A program made the translations under genes and the position numbers. Of a stretch of 64,000 nucleotides of DNA, positions 61,975-64,000 are shown one piece after another (position 1 is the first letter of the stretch; each line of letters begins with the position of its first letter). The notes under the pieces were generated by a model that was not told the DNA's origin, did not search any database, and worked only from the letters and a program-made list of their open reading frames with translations. The DNA is from Raphanus sativus (taxonomy: Eukaryota > Streptophyta > Magnoliopsida > Brassicales > Brassicaceae): positions 11,036,001 through 11,100,000 of the forward strand of contig NC_079514.1 in assembly GCF_000801105.2 (NCBI RefSeq), in the 5' to 3' direction.

Positions 61975-64000
61975 TCACAGTTTAGAAGGCATGGGGTCAC
62001 AAGCTGCAATTTCCGCATACATTTTGGATATTGCCTCTGCAAAGTAAGCTTTTGCTTGAGGTCTCTTTACCTGTTTGTAAAAGTTTTTAAAAACATGAAA
62101 TTAGAGATTCCGACTTCATTGCGGTTTCAAATACTTCATATTTGGTGTTGGTTTACCTTAAAGGTTGGTGTTAGAAGCCCATTCTCTAAGGTGAATGGTT
62201 CTGGTACCAAAGTCACAGCCTTTGCAAACTCAAATCCTCTCAACTGTATATTACCACATATACAGTATATTGATAATTTCTTGATTTAATTGTTTTCTCT
62301 ATGACAAGAGAGATTGTTAAAACATAATAATTTGTTTGTTTTTACCTGAGCTTCTCTTCCAACGATATCCATCTCGGTAAGAACAGCCTTCCTCACTTTA
62401 GGATCTTTACAAAGCTGTCCTAGATTCTCATACTGTAATCACCAAAGATAAATTTCTTTAGCTGAGTTGAATAAGAAGTCTTTTTTCTTTAAAAAAAAAA
62501 AAAAAAAAGAAGTCTTGAGAGTTGTAAATAATAATAACAATACCTTGATGCCTTCTGATGAAGCCCAATCTTTCATAACATCTGGATCAACCGCAACTAT
62601 AGCCACTAGAGAGGAATTGAAGCTATCACCTAAAATTAATACACAGTTCTAACTTAGTTGAGAAATAGCACAAGTGAAGAAGCATATGTGTTTTGTTGGT
62701 AGAGAGAGCATAGTCTCTGTTTGCTTACCGTGTATGAAACACTGAGAAACAAATCTACATTTCGTATAAACATTTTCGATTTTCTCAGGTGCTATATATT
62801 CTCCTTGTGCCAGCTTAAATATGTTTTTCTTCCTGTCATATTAACAAAACATTTTCAATTCTTCAATCCGCCAAAGTGATATCAAAACAGAGATTGTTTC
62901 GAGTTTATAAAAAACCTGTCGATGATCTTGAGCCGACCACCTGGTAACCACAACCCGATATCACCCGTGTGTAGCCATTCATCCTCATCCATAATTTCTT
63001 TCCTGCTCAACTAAAACGTGTCAAGAAGACCCATGTCTACTTATCTATGAATGTAGAGTTATAATGAAAAAAAAATGAGTTACGTTTGTTCTTCATCTTT
63101 GTAATAGCCTTTGAAGATGATTGGTCCTCTAACACAGATTTCACCACGTGGGTATGGTTGATCTTCCGATGTGTAATTCATTTCAGGAACGTCCACAAGT
63201 TTTACCTCTGCAAATTAAAAAAAAAACATTTTAAAATACAAAAATCTAGTACACTTGACTAAAAAAGGTTTTCACTAATACTATCTTGTGTTTTTAAAGA
63301 TAGCAATTGTATTGTGCTTCTTACCACACGCTGGATTAGGAGATCCGACATGGCCAGATAAATTGTCACCTTCATCCATAGAGCTTATGACACAGGAAGT
63401 CTCCGTCATACCATACCCTTCACGCACCGAACATCCAAAGCATCTTGATGATGAAGCAAAGACCATGTTTTAATGTTCGTTGGGTCACAATGTTTTTTTT
63501 TTTTGAAAAAGACGTTGAGTCACAATGTTAATATAAGACTTTCAGGTTCTTAGAAAACTTACACCCTCAAGAAATCCATGACATCAGGTGACAAGGGAGA
63601 AGCACCAGACCCCATGAAGCGAACACGTCCACCTAGCTTTTCTTTTATTTTGTTGAACACCAGTTTGTCCCAAAGTGGAGACGGACTCCTTCCTAAACAA
63701 CACATGCAGAAAGCTCAACAAAAGGTATACTTGATTCAATTTATAACTATTTCTATTAGTAGAAGCTACCATTCAAGATTGCTTTCTTCTTTGAGTTATA
63801 GGCAAGTTGGAAAAGCCTTCTTTTTGTAACCCCGGATGATGTTACCGCACTTGTAATCCTATAAGGATAAAAAAGTTTAACTTAGCACATAACATAACTC
63901 CTCAATTACATGGGACGTATAAAAGTGACTTACCCATCATAGACTCGATTATATAAGCGAGGGACACTGCAGAATACTGTTGGCCTTAACACAGCCAAAT
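61975..64000 (-). CDS. LACS7: Long-chain acyl-CoA synthetase 7, peroxisomal (partial, 5' end outside window)
   Basis: Minus-strand exons seen: 63,934->64,000, 63,770-63,858, 63,563-63,692, 63,325-63,443, 63,084-63,207, 62,916-63,002, 62,729-62,832, 62,544-62,629, 62,346-62,432, 62,157-62,243 and 61,975-62,070. AMP-binding family motifs are present: [40 protein letters not shown] (the L-motif/linker region) and a TPTFKVKRP end. The protein ends PSKL-stop, a peroxisomal targeting signal 1, which fits LACS7 (SKL) rather than LACS6. It activates fatty acids with ATP and CoA for peroxisomal beta-oxidation, for example in germinating seeds. The N-terminal part lies beyond 64,000. AT5G27600 is the counterpart. 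Confidence 0.95.

Overview
The window is nuclear DNA of a flowering plant of the mustard family (Brassicaceae), most likely a Brassica or Raphanus relative. Genes are AT-rich with many short GT-AG introns, and the gene order matches one block of Arabidopsis thaliana chromosome 5 (about AT5G27860 down to AT5G27600, by memory of that map; no alignment was run). No bacterial-type operon, CRISPR array or prophage is present.

Layout, left to right: a spliced but unidentified minus-strand transcript at the edge (1-1.2 kb); a decayed LINE (1.9-4.1 kb); an SR/lysine-rich small nuclear protein (4.7-5.9 kb); RPL18 (6.9-8.0 kb, minus); a Helitron with a nested hAT-like MITE (8.2-10.6 kb) and a LINE RNase H fragment (10.9-11.6 kb); the PP1 phosphatase TOPP8 (13.2-14.9 kb); a folate-receptor-like membrane protein (15.4-16.9 kb, minus); an organellar L18-type ribosomal protein (17.3-17.6 kb, minus); MIR164c (19.63-19.74 kb, minus); a 2.7-kb foldback element with nested insertions (21.06-23.79 kb); a possible mitochondrial-DNA insertion (23.87-24.84 kb); RPL22 (26.9-27.4 kb, minus); a U1 snRNA gene (27.80-27.96 kb, minus); a HIG1 hypoxia-domain protein (28.6-29.5 kb, minus); RFC3 (30.2-32.8 kb, minus); LSM4 (33.4-34.7 kb, minus); tRNA-Glu(TTC) (35.15 kb); RPS21 (35.8-36.4 kb); a second Helitron carrying an RPA-like fragment (36.8-41.6 kb, minus); RecQsim helicase (42.1-46.2 kb) followed at once by a small membrane/coiled-coil protein (46.3-46.7 kb); a histone H2A.W (47.0-47.6 kb); a third Helitron carrying a captured M16 peptidase fragment (47.8-51.7 kb, plus); the DegP-type protease DEG14 (52.0-54.5 kb); broken exon-like pieces (54.7-55.4 kb); ALY1, a LIN9/DREAM-complex protein (55.8-60.4 kb, minus); and the 3' two thirds or so of peroxisomal LACS7 (62.0 kb to the right edge, minus).

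Most genes are housekeeping functions: cytosolic and organellar ribosomal proteins, splicing (U1, LSM4, SR-like), replication and repair (RFC3, RecQsim), chromatin and cell-cycle control (H2A.W, ALY1), protein quality control (DEG14) and fatty-acid activation (LACS7). Ribosomal-protein promoters carry telo-box and site II motifs; RFC3 and RecQsim carry E2F-like motifs. I reconstructed exon structures by hand: the reading frame closes in each complete gene, and lengths are as expected for the families. The unusual content lies in the non-coding RNAs and the transposon-rich gaps. I did not find a convincing undescribed biological system.
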